A stretch of 64,000 nucleotides of DNA from Planctomycetota bacterium (GCA_020638905.1 JACKHP010000002.1:186001-250000), one strand, 5' to 3'. Positions 25,531-34,593 are shown, numbered from the stretch's first letter. Numbers and translations: made by a program. The notes: a model not told the origin generated them from the sequence alone.

Positions 25531-26016
25531 TCACCGTCCGGAGCCGGAATCGCCCACGGGTTGCTCGTAGCGCTTCACCATGAGCGCGATGCCGGGCTCC
25601 ATCATGCGCCTCCAGGCCGCCTCGACCTCGGGCTTGAACATCGGATCGAACTCGCGCACGGTCTCGAGCAGGCAGCGCAGCCACGCCTCGTAGTGCACCG
25701 GCGGCACGTCGAGGGCGCGCCGACTGTGGCGCTCGGCGATCTGCTCGAGGTGCTTGAGACCCTCGAGCGATCCCTGCGACGCCAGCATGATGAGGTAGAA
25801 GGAGGCCTTCAGCATGCGCCGCTGCTTCTCGAAGTCGGTCGCCTGGAAGAGCCGCGACACCTCCTCCGACGAGGCCAGGAAGCGCTCGTAGAAGCGGTCG
25901 AGGAAGTGCGGCTCGGCGAGACAGCGACCGAGGCTGTCGTGGAAGGTGTCGACGAATGCGTCCAATGGCGTCCCCTCACTGATCTGCGGCTGCGCACGGC
26001 TGCCCTGCCCCGCCAT
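25531..26016 (-). CDS. Single-domain globin
   Basis: 161 residues from the ATG at 26016. The all-helical sequence fits a bacterial single-domain globin: 'FHDSLGRCLAEPHFLDRFYERF' as A/B/C helices, 'DFEKQRRMLKASFYLIMLAS' as the E region, and the F-helix 'AERHSRRALDVPPVHYEAW' with proximal His H97 followed by the typical VPPxHY turn. No reductase or sensor domain is attached. Heme and oxygen or NO binding are inferred from the fold. No Shine-Dalgarno is visible before the ATG. The 257-base region upstream has no gene. Confidence 0.85.
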   Translation of the reverse strand: MAGQGSRAQPQISEGTPLDAFVDTFHDSLGRCLAEPHFLDRFYERFLASSEEVSRLFQATDFEKQRRMLKASFYLIMLASQGSLEGLKHLEQIAERHSRRALDVPPVHYEAWLRCLLETVREFDPMFKPEVEAAWRRMMEPGIALMVKRYEQPVGDSGSGR

Positions 26017-26140
26017 CACGCTAGGACGCTCGCGCGCTCGACGCAACGGGTCGTGCAGTCGACACGACGGTTTCATTCCACCGGAGCAGTTCTGCGCGAG
26101 GACGCATCCCGCCAAGGCGGATCCCGTCCGAGCGGAGACC

Positions 26141-26169
26141 GTCCGCCGACCGAAGGCGGCGGTTCGGAC
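26141..26169 (-). terminator. Hairpin downstream of the matrixin operon
   Basis: GTCCG/CGGAC plus inner CCG/CGG stems around an AAGG loop, about 105 bases beyond the matrixin stop on the minus strand. It is interrupted by small bulges and has no T-tract. The rest of 26017-26273 shows nothing else I can name. Confidence 0.33.
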
Positions 26170-26273
26170 ACGCGACGCGCGCGCCCGGATGCCCGGCCTG
26201 CGCCAGGCCCCCGTGGACTTCGCGTCGGACCACGGGCGCGCGGCGGTGCAAGGTGATCGCCGAGGCGACCGGC

Positions 26274-29063
26274 TCATTCCTCGAGCACGAGCTTCGTCTG
26301 GGGCGCCTTGACCGAGAGCTTGCCGCCCAGCGTGCCGTCGCTGCCGGGGACGGCGCCGAGGGTCAGCGTGTACGCCCCGAACTCGACCAGCGGGAGCTTC
26401 TTGAACACGAGCCGGCTCCCGTCGGCGCTGCGCGTGACCGCCGCGACCAGCTCCGGCGCGCCGGACAGCGCGCCCGTCTCGTCGCCGCTCAGCAGCACGC
26501 CCTGCGGACCTTCGAGCGAGACGAGCACGATCTGCAGGCCCTGCTTGCCGACGAGCTTGCCCGAGAGCAGGGAGCCCGCCTTGACCTCGAGGTCGAGCGC
26601 GATGCCGCCCGGTCCGGGTGCCGGCGATCCGCCCGGGAGCTTCAGGCCCTTCGCGATCGGCGGCAGCTTCTCGGAGAGCGTGAGGCGGTAGCCGCCGGCG
26701 CTGCCGTCGGCGCCGCCCAGCGCGAGCGCGTGGCGTCCCGACCGTTCGACGACCACGCCCGACAGCTTGGCGCGCTTGGAGCTGCTGCTCGTGAGCACCG
26801 GGTCGAAGGCCGGGTCGTTCGCGTCGGTGCTGACGAGCGTCTCGCCGCCGGGAGCGCGCAGCGCGAGCACGGGCACGAGCGAACCCTCGCCGCGCCGACG
26901 CAGGGTCGCCGAGAGGCGCGTGCCCGCCACGAGGTCGACGAAGACCAGGTCCTCGTCCTGCGGGGCGAGGTCTCCCAGCAGCTTGTCCTTGCCGTCGAGC
27001 AGGGCGATCACCGTGAGCGCGTCGGGCAGCTCCGCGACGCGTCCGTCGGGCAGGCGCACGAGCAGCGAGGCGGCGCCGAGAGGTGCCGGCGGCGTGACGA
27101 AGCGCAGCGTCGACGCATCGACGTATTCGGTCGGGACGGGCACGCCGCCGCTCCCGTCGAGCGTGCTCGCGCCCAGCTCGACGGTGGATCCCTCGACGAA
27201 GCCCGCGCCGAGCAGCGTGACGAGTTCGCCGCCCGTGTGCGCCACGAGCGCCGGCGTCGCGTCGACGAGCAGCGGATCGTCGCCCGCGACGGCGTGATAG
27301 GCGTCGGCCTGTTCGGATGCCATCGCCGCGCAACCCGCGTGCTCGACGCGCAGCGCGTGGGCACCCGGCGGGAGCGCGGGCGCGAGCACGTCGAGGCGCG
27401 TCGCGTCGACGAGCGTCGTCGGCGCCGGCACGCCGCCCAGGAACACGAGCGTGTCGGCGTCGAATCCTCCGCCCAGCAGCACGAGCTGCGTCCCGCCGGA
27501 GCTGCTGCCCGCCGCGGGGAAGAGCGAACCGATCTGCGGCACGGCCGCGGGACGCGCTTCGTACGCCTCGGGCAGCCGCAGCTCCTCGCCGGCGCTCGTC
27601 AGCAGCAGCAGCTCGAGCGAGCCCGGGGACGTGGCGGGCGTGACGAGATCGAGCAGGCTCGCGTCGGCCAGCAGCTCCGGCACGACGACGCCGCCCAGCG
27701 TGGCCTCGACCACGCCGTCGAGCGAGCTGCCGAAGAGCGTCGCGAGCACGCCGCCCGAGGCCGGTCCGCAGGCCGGCTGCAGCGCGCTGGGGACGGGCAG
27801 CGCAGGCGCGACCTCGAGCAGTCCCGCGGCCAGGGCCAGGCCGCCCGCCGCGCTGTGGACCACGAGATCGTACGCGCCCGGCGGCGCGTCGTCCGCCGCG
27901 GTCACGTCGAACAGCAGCCGCCCCGTCGCGGGCACGAACTCGACCTCGCCCACGACCAGCGCGTCGCCCGCGCCGGCGAACACGACCGATCCCGGGGCGA
28001 CGAAGCTCTGCACCGTCACCACGAGCGGGACCGTCTCGCCGGGATGCACGACGCGCGCGGTGAACGGCGCGCCGATGCGCAGGCTCACGTCGTCGCCCAC
28101 CACGAGCGGCGCGGCCGCGACGGTCTCGTCGCCGACGAGCGTGTACGCGAAGGCCGAGGCCGCGAGCGGCAGGAAGTCGGTCTCGAAGGGCGGCAGTCCG
28201 GTGCCCGCGGTGATGGCCGGCACGGTGAGCGGACCGTCGAGCGGCGCCACCGCGAGCACGTACGACCCCGGCGCGAGGGCGCGCAGCTCGTACGCTCCGT
28301 CGGCGTCGGTGAGCGCGGCGCTCGCCAGCCGTCCGTCGGCGGACGACCGCGCCCAGACGTGGGCGCCCGAGACCGGCGAGCCGGACGCGGCGCGCAGCAC
28401 GCTGCCGACGAGGCGTCCGCGTCCGTCGTCGCCGCCGAGCGAGACGAGACCCGCGCGCTCGTCGTCGGACAGCGTGCGCGGCAGCACGAAGCCCGGGTGC
28501 GCGTACGGCGTCATGGTCGCGCTGCCCTGGGCCGAGTGGTCGAGCCCGAGCAGGTGTCCTACCTCGTGCGTCACGATGGCGCGCACGTCGAACGCGTTCG
28601 CCGCGGGCGCCGTGGCGAAGTGGACGTCGCGGCCGTTGAGCACGATGTCGGCGTCGAGCAGCTTGCCGCTCGAGACCACGTACTGCAGCGGCGTGACCGC
28701 CACGAAGCCGGAGCCCTCGGGGAACAGCAGGTCGTCGCCGTCCTCGGCGAAGATCACGCTGTGCAGGTCGTCGGACGGCCAGTCGGTGCGCGCGCGCGAG
28801 TCGGGCGCAGCGTCCTCGACGAGCAGCAACGGGACGGCCGGCTCGTCGGCCCAGGCGGCGAACGCGCGCCGCACCGCGAGGTCGTCGTCGTCGCCGGGCA
28901 GGTCGTCCGAGCCGTCGGCCTGCACCACGAACTCGAGCGTCGACGTCTTCCAGCGCACGGCGACGCCCTTGGACGTGAAGATGCGCAGCGACGCGGCCGC
29001 GCCGCCCGCGACGGCGAGCAGCACGGCGACCGCGAGCAGCGCGCGGGCCCGGCGCACGCTCAT
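26274..29063 (-). CDS. Exported matrixin-type metalloprotease with IPT/TIG-like domains
   Basis: 929 residues. A signal peptide (ALLAVAVLLAVAGGAAAS) is followed by a matrixin-like catalytic domain with the complete zinc motif HEVGHLLGLDH (H166, E167, H170, H176) and a downstream Met (TMTPYA, M184) as candidate Met-turn. After it come a carboxypeptidase-regulatory-like repeat (about 215-270, TDADGAYELRALAPGSY) and several IPT/TIG-like beta sandwiches (about 420-700, pattern 'P-x-x-G-S-x-x-G-G-T-x-V-x-L-x-G-x-G-F'). The final 200 residues look like two repeats of an exported beta domain. It overlaps the upstream gene by an ATGA, so it is translationally coupled to it. The likely role is an extracellular protease. 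Confidence 0.92.
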   Translation of the reverse strand: MSVRRARALLAVAVLLAVAGGAAASLRIFTSKGVAVRWKTSTLEFVVQADGSDDLPGDDDDLAVRRAFAAWADEPAVPLLLVEDAAPDSRARTDWPSDDLHSVIFAEDGDDLLFPEGSGFVAVTPLQYVVSSGKLLDADIVLNGRDVHFATAPAANAFDVRAIVTHEVGHLLGLDHSAQGSATMTPYAHPGFVLPRTLSDDERAGLVSLGGDDGRGRLVGSVLRAASGSPVSGAHVWARSSADGRLASAALTDADGAYELRALAPGSYVLAVAPLDGPLTVPAITAGTGLPPFETDFLPLAASAFAYTLVGDETVAAAPLVVGDDVSLRIGAPFTARVVHPGETVPLVVTVQSFVAPGSVVFAGAGDALVVGEVEFVPATGRLLFDVTAADDAPPGAYDLVVHSAAGGLALAAGLLEVAPALPVPSALQPACGPASGGVLATLFGSSLDGVVEATLGGVVVPELLADASLLDLVTPATSPGSLELLLLTSAGEELRLPEAYEARPAAVPQIGSLFPAAGSSSGGTQLVLLGGGFDADTLVFLGGVPAPTTLVDATRLDVLAPALPPGAHALRVEHAGCAAMASEQADAYHAVAGDDPLLVDATPALVAHTGGELVTLLGAGFVEGSTVELGASTLDGSGGVPVPTEYVDASTLRFVTPPAPLGAASLLVRLPDGRVAELPDALTVIALLDGKDKLLGDLAPQDEDLVFVDLVAGTRLSATLRRRGEGSLVPVLALRAPGGETLVSTDANDPAFDPVLTSSSSKRAKLSGVVVERSGRHALALGGADGSAGGYRLTLSEKLPPIAKGLKLPGGSPAPGPGGIALDLEVKAGSLLSGKLVGKQGLQIVLVSLEGPQGVLLSGDETGALSGAPELVAAVTRSADGSRLVFKKLPLVEFGAYTLTLGAVPGSDGTLGGKLSVKAPQTKLVLEE

Positions 29064-29686
29064 CGATCGGCGTCCTCGGGCGCGGGCGCCTCGTCGCGCG
29101 CGGCGGCCCGACGCGCGTCGTCGTCGGCCACGAGCCGCGCGAGCAGCGGCCGCAGGACGTCCCAGGCGTCGGACGGCAGCGCCTGGGGATCGGCGGGCTC
29201 GCCGTCGGCCGGATCGACGAGATCGACGCCGCCCAGGTCGCGCTCGACGCGCAGCACGCCGGCCGCGTCCCGGCGCAGGCGCAGCACGCCCTGTCCCAGC
29301 CCCACGGGGACGCGCACGCCGAGCGCCGTGGGCCGTGTGAGGAACAGCACGAGCTCGTCGTCGGCGGTGAAGCGCGGCATGCCCGGGATGCGCAGGCCCT
29401 CGTCGCCCACCTCGCCCCCGGGCACGCGGAAGACCAGCCGTTCGCCGGCCCCGGCCCCGCGCAGCGCGTCCGAGACCAGGAACTCGACGCGGGTCACGAT
29501 GACCCCTTCGGCCAGGCGCTCGGCGGTGGTCGAAAGCACCCGTCCGCGCACGATCTGCTCGGCGCGGGACGTGACCTGGGGCAGGTCGAGGCGCTCGACG
29601 GTGGACGCGGCGGCCGGTTTCGGCATGCCCAGGATCACGGCCAGAGCCAGTACAATGCGGGCAATGAGCAGATCCACGTCTCGCAT
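29060..29686 (-). CDS. Exported partner protein of the matrixin protease
   Basis: 208 residues from the ATG at 29686. A signal peptide (IARIVLALAVILGMPKPAAAS) is followed by a compact domain with 'TSRAEQIVRGRVLSTTAER', 'TRVEFLVSDALRGAG', 'LVFRVPGGEVGDEGLRIPG' and 'FTADDELVLFLTRP'. I do not know the family name. The last four bases overlap the start of the matrixin gene (ATGA), so the two are co-translated, which suggests a pro-domain-like, chaperone or inhibitor role. That role is inference. The C-terminus is Ala/Asp-rich and probably disordered. Confidence 0.78.
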   Translation of the reverse strand: MRDVDLLIARIVLALAVILGMPKPAAASTVERLDLPQVTSRAEQIVRGRVLSTTAERLAEGVIVTRVEFLVSDALRGAGAGERLVFRVPGGEVGDEGLRIPGMPRFTADDELVLFLTRPTALGVRVPVGLGQGVLRLRRDAAGVLRVERDLGGVDLVDPADGEPADPQALPSDAWDVLRPLLARLVADDDARRAAARDEAPAPEDADR

Positions 29687-29704
29687 CCGGGCCGGGGAGA
29701 CCTC

Positions 29705-29710
29705 AGCATA
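29705..29710 (-). promoter_or_regulatory. Putative -10 element of the matrixin operon
   Basis: TATGCT on the minus strand, 19 bases before the ATG at 29686. It would give a very short leader. Confidence 0.35.
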
Positions 29711-29782
29711 TCCCGAAGGACCGCGCTCTCCGGGCAGCTTCCCGGCGTCGCATGGGCCCCGCGAGGCCCGTCCCGTCCCACG

Positions 29783-29812
29783 CCCGATCGGGCCGGGGCG
29801 CACCCGATCGGG
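29783..29812. promoter_or_regulatory. Tandem CCCGATCGGG palindromes (candidate operator)
   Basis: Two exact copies of the 10-bp palindrome at 29783-29792 and 29803-29812, 20 bases centre to centre, i.e. about two DNA turns and so on the same helix face. They lie in the divergent gap between the matrixin operon and the DEAD-box helicase, 55-84 bases before the helicase ATG. This is a typical geometry for a dimeric repressor or activator; no regulator is identified. Confidence 0.55.
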
Positions 29813-29866
29813 ACGCCCGTCCGACGACGGCGAGCGCACGGCGCATCGCGGTCCGGCAGGAGACGC

Positions 29867-31321
29867 ATGACAGACAGCCATCCCGACCAAGGTTCCTCGC
29901 GCGGCGGCAGCCGACGCTCCTCGTCCGCGCGCTCCTCGTCGCGCTCGTCCTCCGGGGGTTCGCGACAATCGGGCGGATCCCGTTCGCGGGGCGGCCCGCG
30001 GCGCCCGCGCAAGGGCGACGCCCCACGCCCGAAGTCGTCCGACGACGACGAGCCGCGCGCGCCCCGCGCCCCCGTCGACGACGAGGCCAACGCCATCCCG
30101 GTCTCCGAGTGCGCCTTCGCCGAGTTCGAGCTGAAGGACGAGCTCGTGCAGGCCATCGCCGACTCGGGCTACCGCACGCCGTCGCCGATCCAGGCGCGCA
30201 CGCTGCCGTTCGCCCTCGAGGGACGCGACGTGATCGGCCAGGCGCGCACCGGCACCGGCAAGACCGCCGCGTACCTCGTGCCGTCGCTCCAGCGCCTCAC
30301 CGACGGCGCGCCGCCGCGCGTGCTGGTGGTCGTCCCGACGCGCGAGCTCGCCATGCAGGTCACCGAAGAGGCGAGGCGTCTCGGCAAGCACCTCGGAGTG
30401 CGCTCGCTCGCGGTCTACGGCGGCGACTCGATGAAGCGCCAGCTCGACGGCATCGACCGCGGCGCGACGATCATCGCGGCCACTCCCGGCCGCCTGCTCG
30501 ACCACCTCGGACGGCGCACGCTGTCGATCGAGGGGCTCGACGTGCTCGTGCTCGACGAGGCCGACCGCATGTTCGACCTCGGCTTCCGCGAGGACATCGC
30601 GAAGATCATGCGCTACGCCACCGGGCGCCGGCAGACCTTCCTGTTCTCGGCCACGCTCTCCGACGAGGTGCTCGACCTCGCCCACAAGTACATGAACGAC
30701 CCGGCCAAGGTCTTCCTGGCGCCGGACAAGATGACCGTCGACGAGGTCGACCAGACGGTCTTCGCGGTCGATCAGCAGCTGAAACTCGACCTGCTCGTCG
30801 AGGTGCTCAAGCGCGAGCAGCCCGATCGCTCGATCATCTTCACGCGCACCAAGATCGGCGCCGACCGGCTCGCGATGCGCCTGCAGAAGAAGGGCATCGA
30901 GGCGCGCGAGATGCACAGCGGCCTGCCGCAGAAGAAGCGCGAGCGCATCCTGGCCGACTTCCGCGAGGGCGCGTTCCACTTCCTGATCGCCACCGACGTG
31001 GCGGCGCGCGGCATCGACATCGACGACGTGAGCCACGTCATCAACTACGACATCCCCGAGAACCCCGAAGACTACGTGCACCGCATCGGACGCACGGCGC
31101 GCATGGGCAAGACGGGACGCGCGGTGACCTTCGTGACGCGCGACGACGGCGAGTTCCTCACGTCGATCGAGAAGCTGATCAACAAGGACATCCCCACCGG
31201 GCGCTACGACGACTTCGTGCACCGCGTCGACGAACCCGAGGACGACGCGCCGAAGCCGCCCGCGGCCCCGCAGTACACGCGCACGCTGCAGGGCTTCGTG
31301 CGACCGCGGCGGCGCCGGTAG
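29867..31321 (+). CDS. DEAD-box ATP-dependent RNA helicase
   Basis: 484 residues; AGGAG (29858-29862) lies 4 bases before the ATG. Residues 1-75 are a Ser/Arg/Gly-rich, basic, disordered tail. The two RecA-like domains carry the full motif set: Q motif (GYRTPSPIQ), I (ARTGTGKT, 126-133), Ia (PTREL), Ib (TPGRL), II (DEAD, 230-233), III (SAT, 261-263), IV (SIIFTRT), V (ATDVAARGID) and VI (HRIGRTARMG). It unwinds short RNA duplexes or remodels RNPs, probably in ribosome biogenesis or mRNA turnover. The next gene, RsgA, begins 23 bases downstream and also acts on ribosomes, so an operon is likely. The basic tail probably replaces the usual C-terminal RNA-binding tail. Confidence 0.96.
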   Translation: MTDSHPDQGSSRGGSRRSSSARSSSRSSSGGSRQSGGSRSRGGPRRPRKGDAPRPKSSDDDEPRAPRAPVDDEANAIPVSECAFAEFELKDELVQAIADSGYRTPSPIQARTLPFALEGRDVIGQARTGTGKTAAYLVPSLQRLTDGAPPRVLVVVPTRELAMQVTEEARRLGKHLGVRSLAVYGGDSMKRQLDGIDRGATIIAATPGRLLDHLGRRTLSIEGLDVLVLDEADRMFDLGFREDIAKIMRYATGRRQTFLFSATLSDEVLDLAHKYMNDPAKVFLAPDKMTVDEVDQTVFAVDQQLKLDLLVEVLKREQPDRSIIFTRTKIGADRLAMRLQKKGIEAREMHSGLPQKKRERILADFREGAFHFLIATDVAARGIDIDDVSHVINYDIPENPEDYVHRIGRTARMGKTGRAVTFVTRDDGEFLTSIEKLINKDIPTGRYDDFVHRVDEPEDDAPKPPAAPQYTRTLQGFVRPRRRR

Positions 31322-31344
31322 GCACGCGTGGCGAGATCGCTCCC

Positions 31345-32337
31345 GTGAGCGAGCGAGGCCTCGTGACGAGCGTGGGCTCTCGCTCGGTGACCGTGTTCGT
31401 CGAAGGCAAGGGCGTCCTGCGCTGCACGCTGCGCGGCAACCTGTGGGCGGCCGAGCGCGGCGAGACGCGTCCCGTGGCGGTCGGCGACCGCGTGCAGGTC
31501 AAGCTCGAGAGCGGCACCGAGGGCGTGGTCGAGTCGGTCGACGAGCGCGCCAACCGCCTCGCGCGCCACCAGCCCGCGGGGCGCTTCAGCGGCCAGGGAC
31601 GCACGCACACGAGCGCGCGCTCGGGCAAGGATCCGCCCGTGCAGGTCATCGCGGCGAACCTCGACCGCATCGTGATCGTGGCCGCGCTGCTCGACCCGCC
31701 GTTCCGCGCGGGCCTCGTCGACCGGCTCGTGGTGGCCGCGCACATGCAGGGCATCGAGCCCGTGCTCGTGCTCAACAAGGTCGACCTCGAGGGCACCGAG
31801 GCGCGTCCCGGCGACCGCGGGGGCACGGTGACGCGCGACGTCGCCCGTCCGTGGATCGAGGACGACATGCACGTGATCGCCACGAGCACCGTGACCGGCG
31901 AGGGCACCGACGCGTTGCGCGAGCTGCTCGCCCAGGGCGTGAACCTGCTCGTGGGCCACAGCGGCGTCGGCAAGACGTCGCTGCTCAACGTGATCGCGCC
32001 CCAGGCCCTGCGCGCCACCGGTTCCGTGACGTCCTACCACGGGCGCGGACGCCACACGACGACCCAGGTGCGGCTCGTCCCGCTCGACTCGGGCGGCTGG
32101 ATGGTCGACAGCCCCGGCATGCGCGAGTTCGGCCTGGAGGACGTGCGTCCCGCCGACCTCGCGCGACTGTTCACCGGCTTCGGCGAGCTGCCGGACGCCT
32201 GCAAGTTCAACGACTGCCTGCACCGCACCGAGCCCGGCTGCGCCGTGCGCACCGCGGTCGACGCGGGCGAGATCGCAGAGGAGCGCTACGACGTGTACCG
32301 GCGCATCCTCGACGGGGTCGAGGGCGAGGCGGTGTAG
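31345..32337 (+). CDS. rsgA: Ribosome small-subunit-dependent GTPase A
   Basis: 330 residues from a GTG at 31345. It is a circularly permuted GTPase: an N-terminal OB-fold (residues 1-70), then G4 (NKVD, 144-147) before G1 (GHSGVGKT, 204-211) and G3 (DSPG, 255-258), ending in a zinc site of C286, C291, H293 and C299. All are intact. RsgA checks and releases immature 30S subunits during late assembly. It follows the DEAD-box helicase closely and both would be read from the helicase promoter. No strong ribosome site is visible before the GTG; a GTG six codons later is possible. Confidence 0.96.
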   Translation: MSERGLVTSVGSRSVTVFVEGKGVLRCTLRGNLWAAERGETRPVAVGDRVQVKLESGTEGVVESVDERANRLARHQPAGRFSGQGRTHTSARSGKDPPVQVIAANLDRIVIVAALLDPPFRAGLVDRLVVAAHMQGIEPVLVLNKVDLEGTEARPGDRGGTVTRDVARPWIEDDMHVIATSTVTGEGTDALRELLAQGVNLLVGHSGVGKTSLLNVIAPQALRATGSVTSYHGRGRHTTTQVRLVPLDSGGWMVDSPGMREFGLEDVRPADLARLFTGFGELPDACKFNDCLHRTEPGCAVRTAVDAGEIAEERYDVYRRILDGVEGEAV

Positions 32338-32362
32338 CGCGGCGCGGGACGCCGCCGCGGCC

Positions 32363-32391
32363 GGGGGCGCCTCCCGCCCCGCGACGCCCCC
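32363..32391. terminator. Weak hairpin between rsgA and the convergent operon
   Basis: GGGGGCG (32363-32369) pairs with CGCCCCC (32385-32391) across a 15-base loop. No T-tract. Proposed only because it lies in the 59-base convergent gap. Confidence 0.3.
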
Positions 32392-32396
32392 TCGTC

Positions 32397-32957
32397 TCAC
32401 CCCTCGCGATGCGCCTCGTTCCACTCGGCGTACGGGACGCCGTCGACGAACAGCTCTTCGGTCGTGGCCGCGCCGTCGCGCAGACGCACGCGCAGCAACA
32501 GCTCGGGACGGCGGCCCAGATCGGCGTCCCACCACGTGCTCGGGTCGACGCCGTCGGCGGGGATGAAGAAGCGTTCGAGGCCGTAGTCGAGGTTCAGGAT
32601 CTCGTCGCCGACCCAGGTCACCTCGCCGCGCAGGAAGATCGTGCCGGGCTCCGGCTCGAACGGCGTGAGCGCGATGACCTGCGCGGGCGTCACCGTCGGA
32701 TCGACGAGCGCGAAGAGCACGTCGCCCTCGCGGATCTCGTCGGGCGTCCACGCGACGAGGGAGCGGTCGACGCGCTGCACGGCGAGGCGCGTCACGACGT
32801 GGCGCCCCGAAAGCAGGTCGACGGGATCGAACGCGGCCACCTCGAAGTCGCACGCCACACCGTCGCGCAGCGTCGTCTCGGCGCGCACGATCATCGTCCC
32901 GAGCACGAGCAGCTGCGGGACGAGCGCGAGCAGGAAGAGCAGGCGGCGACGGCTCAC
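32397..32957 (-). CDS. GDYXXLXY-family membrane-anchored protein
   Basis: 186 residues from a GTG at 32957 that overlaps the stop of the DUF2157 gene (GTGA). An N-terminal helix (LLFLLALVPQLLVLGTMIV) anchors it. The domain has the 'DPVDLLSGRHVVTRLAV' segment, corresponding to the D-P-x-D-x-x-x-G-D-Y-x-x-L-x-Y motif of this family but with the GDY degenerate (GRH), and the conserved later 'NLDYGLERFFIPADG' segment. The family usually occurs next to DUF2157, as it does here, which supports the call. Function unknown in any organism I recall. Confidence 0.82.
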   Translation of the reverse strand: MSRRRLLFLLALVPQLLVLGTMIVRAETTLRDGVACDFEVAAFDPVDLLSGRHVVTRLAVQRVDRSLVAWTPDEIREGDVLFALVDPTVTPAQVIALTPFEPEPGTIFLRGEVTWVGDEILNLDYGLERFFIPADGVDPSTWWDADLGRRPELLLRVRLRDGAATTEELFVDGVPYAEWNEAHREG

Positions 32958-34138
32958 GAGGCACCCTCCGCGGCGGCGATCCAGCCGCGACGCTTGCGCT
33001 CGAGCCAGGTGCCCATCGCGAGCAGCACGACCCCTCCGAAGATGAACGCCAGGAACGGGTTCATCTCCGACCCGACGTACTCGACGTAGCGCGTCACGAC
33101 GAGTCCCAGGAAGCCCAGGATGCCGTAGTTGATCGACGACGGCGCGTTGCGCTTGACGCCCACGGCGATGAGCACGAGCAGCGCCACGAACAGCGACGCG
33201 TTCGCGACCAGGTGCACCGACTCGGGCGCCACCGACATCCACCAGGCGAAGAGCGCGGCGGCGAGCAGCGAGCCGGCCCCCACGGCGGCCTCGACCCGGT
33301 CTGCCGCGCGGCGTGCGGCGAACGCCAGCAGGACGACGGCCGGCACGCCCACCGCGAGCGGCGTCTCGAACACGTGCAGCGGGAGCGGCGAGCCCTCGTG
33401 CAGGTGGAACACGTCGCCGAACGAGAGCGCGTACATGCCGCCCAGGACGCACGGCGCGGCGAGCAGGCGCGGCGGCTGCTCGCAGGCGGCGAAGCGCGAG
33501 CCGCGCAGCACGAGCGAGAGTCCGCGCAGCAGCGCGCCGGTGCACATGCCGAGCGTCGCGAGGGCCACCAGCCAGCGCTCGTCGCCCTGGGTCCCGGCGC
33601 GATCGAGACGCCAGCCGGCGTGCCAGCCGAGCCACAGCAGGAACAGTCCGAGCACCGCGGTGGTCACCGCGCGCGAGCGCGTGAGCAGCACGAACGGGAC
33701 GCTCGTCGTCCACCACAGCAGCAGCGCCCACGGGTAGTCGGACGAGAGGTGGTAGATCTGCGCGATCAGCCCGATCGCGCCGCCGAAGAGCAGCACGCCC
33801 AGCGCGGTGAGCGCGCGGCCCAGCGCGGGCGAACGTCCCGGCTGCTCGGCCAGCGCGAAGCCGAAGTGGTGCACGCCCAGGAACAGGGCGAAGATGAGCG
33901 CGAGCTTGAACGGCTTGCCCATCTCCTCCCAGTTCGCGGCGAAGAAGAGCAGGATGCCGGCGCCCACCAGCAGCGCGCCGAGCATGGCCACGATGCGCAC
34001 GAAGGTCGCCACGCGGTCGCCGCGCGCAGGGAGCTCGGCGGCCAGGCGCTCGGCCACGGCCGCGCGCTGCGCGTCGCTCAGCACGCCGTCGCGTTGCAGG
34101 TCGTCCAGGGCACGCTGGACGCGTTCGGTCAGGGTCAT
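32954..34138 (-). CDS. DUF2157 multi-span membrane protein
   Basis: 394 residues from the ATG at 34138. A short N-terminal cytoplasmic domain (TERVQRALDDLQRDGVLSDAQ, a typical DUF2157 opening) is followed by ten or more hydrophobic helices, with the conserved-looking 'GILLFFAANWEEM', 'LFGGAIGLIAQIYHLS' and 'SSINYGILGFLGLVVTRYVEY' segments. It sits between DUF1569 (5-base gap) and GDYXXLXY (4-base overlap), an arrangement known from other genomes for the last two. Function unknown; a role in envelope homeostasis or transport is speculation. Confidence 0.88.
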   Translation of the reverse strand: MTLTERVQRALDDLQRDGVLSDAQRAAVAERLAAELPARGDRVATFVRIVAMLGALLVGAGILLFFAANWEEMGKPFKLALIFALFLGVHHFGFALAEQPGRSPALGRALTALGVLLFGGAIGLIAQIYHLSSDYPWALLLWWTTSVPFVLLTRSRAVTTAVLGLFLLWLGWHAGWRLDRAGTQGDERWLVALATLGMCTGALLRGLSLVLRGSRFAACEQPPRLLAAPCVLGGMYALSFGDVFHLHEGSPLPLHVFETPLAVGVPAVVLLAFAARRAADRVEAAVGAGSLLAAALFAWWMSVAPESVHLVANASLFVALLVLIAVGVKRNAPSSINYGILGFLGLVVTRYVEYVGSEMNPFLAFIFGGVVLLAMGTWLERKRRGWIAAAEGAS

Positions 34139-34143
34139 CGGCG

Positions 34144-34593
34144 TCACGCCCCGAACTGGCGCAGGTGGTGGTCGACGTGCTTCCACTGCAGGCGGTCCCA
34201 CTGCTCGGGCGTCATGCGCCCGAAGAAGGGATGCGCACCCTGTGTGATGCCGGACGGGCCACCCGTGCCGAAGCGTTCGAGGAGCAGCGCGACGCGCTCG
34301 CGCTCGCTCTCGAAGTCGCGCTCGTCGCTCACGACGAAGGACGCGTCGGTGGGCATGCCGTGCCCCCACGGCTTGTCGGAGAGCGCGCGCTTCAGCACGA
34401 GGCGGCCGAGGAACACGCCGATCAGGCTGCGCGGCAGCGTGCGCTCGCCCACCGCGACCTCGAGCGGCGGGACGAGGTGCGCCAGCGCCTGCGCCGGCGT
34501 CATCGTGCCCCACTGCCGGGGCGTGTCGGGACGCAGCGCGTCGAGGCGCGCGAGCAGCGCCCGACGTCCCTCGGCGTCGAAGATCGAGTCCAT
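34144..34593 (-). CDS. DUF1569 / DinB-superfamily protein
   Basis: 149 residues from the ATG at 34593. The helical-bundle sequence contains 'PAQALAHLVPPLEVAVGE' and ends with the typical 'WKHVDHHLRQFGA'. In the DinB superfamily, His residues at corresponding positions hold a metal used in thiol-dependent transferase reactions; here H57, H135 and H138-H139 are candidates. The next gene on the strand (DUF2157) starts 5 bases after its stop, so it is first in a three-gene operon. Substrate unknown. Confidence 0.83.
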   Translation of the reverse strand: MDSIFDAEGRRALLARLDALRPDTPRQWGTMTPAQALAHLVPPLEVAVGERTLPRSLIGVFLGRLVLKRALSDKPWGHGMPTDASFVVSDERDFESERERVALLLERFGTGGPSGITQGAHPFFGRMTPEQWDRLQWKHVDHHLRQFGA

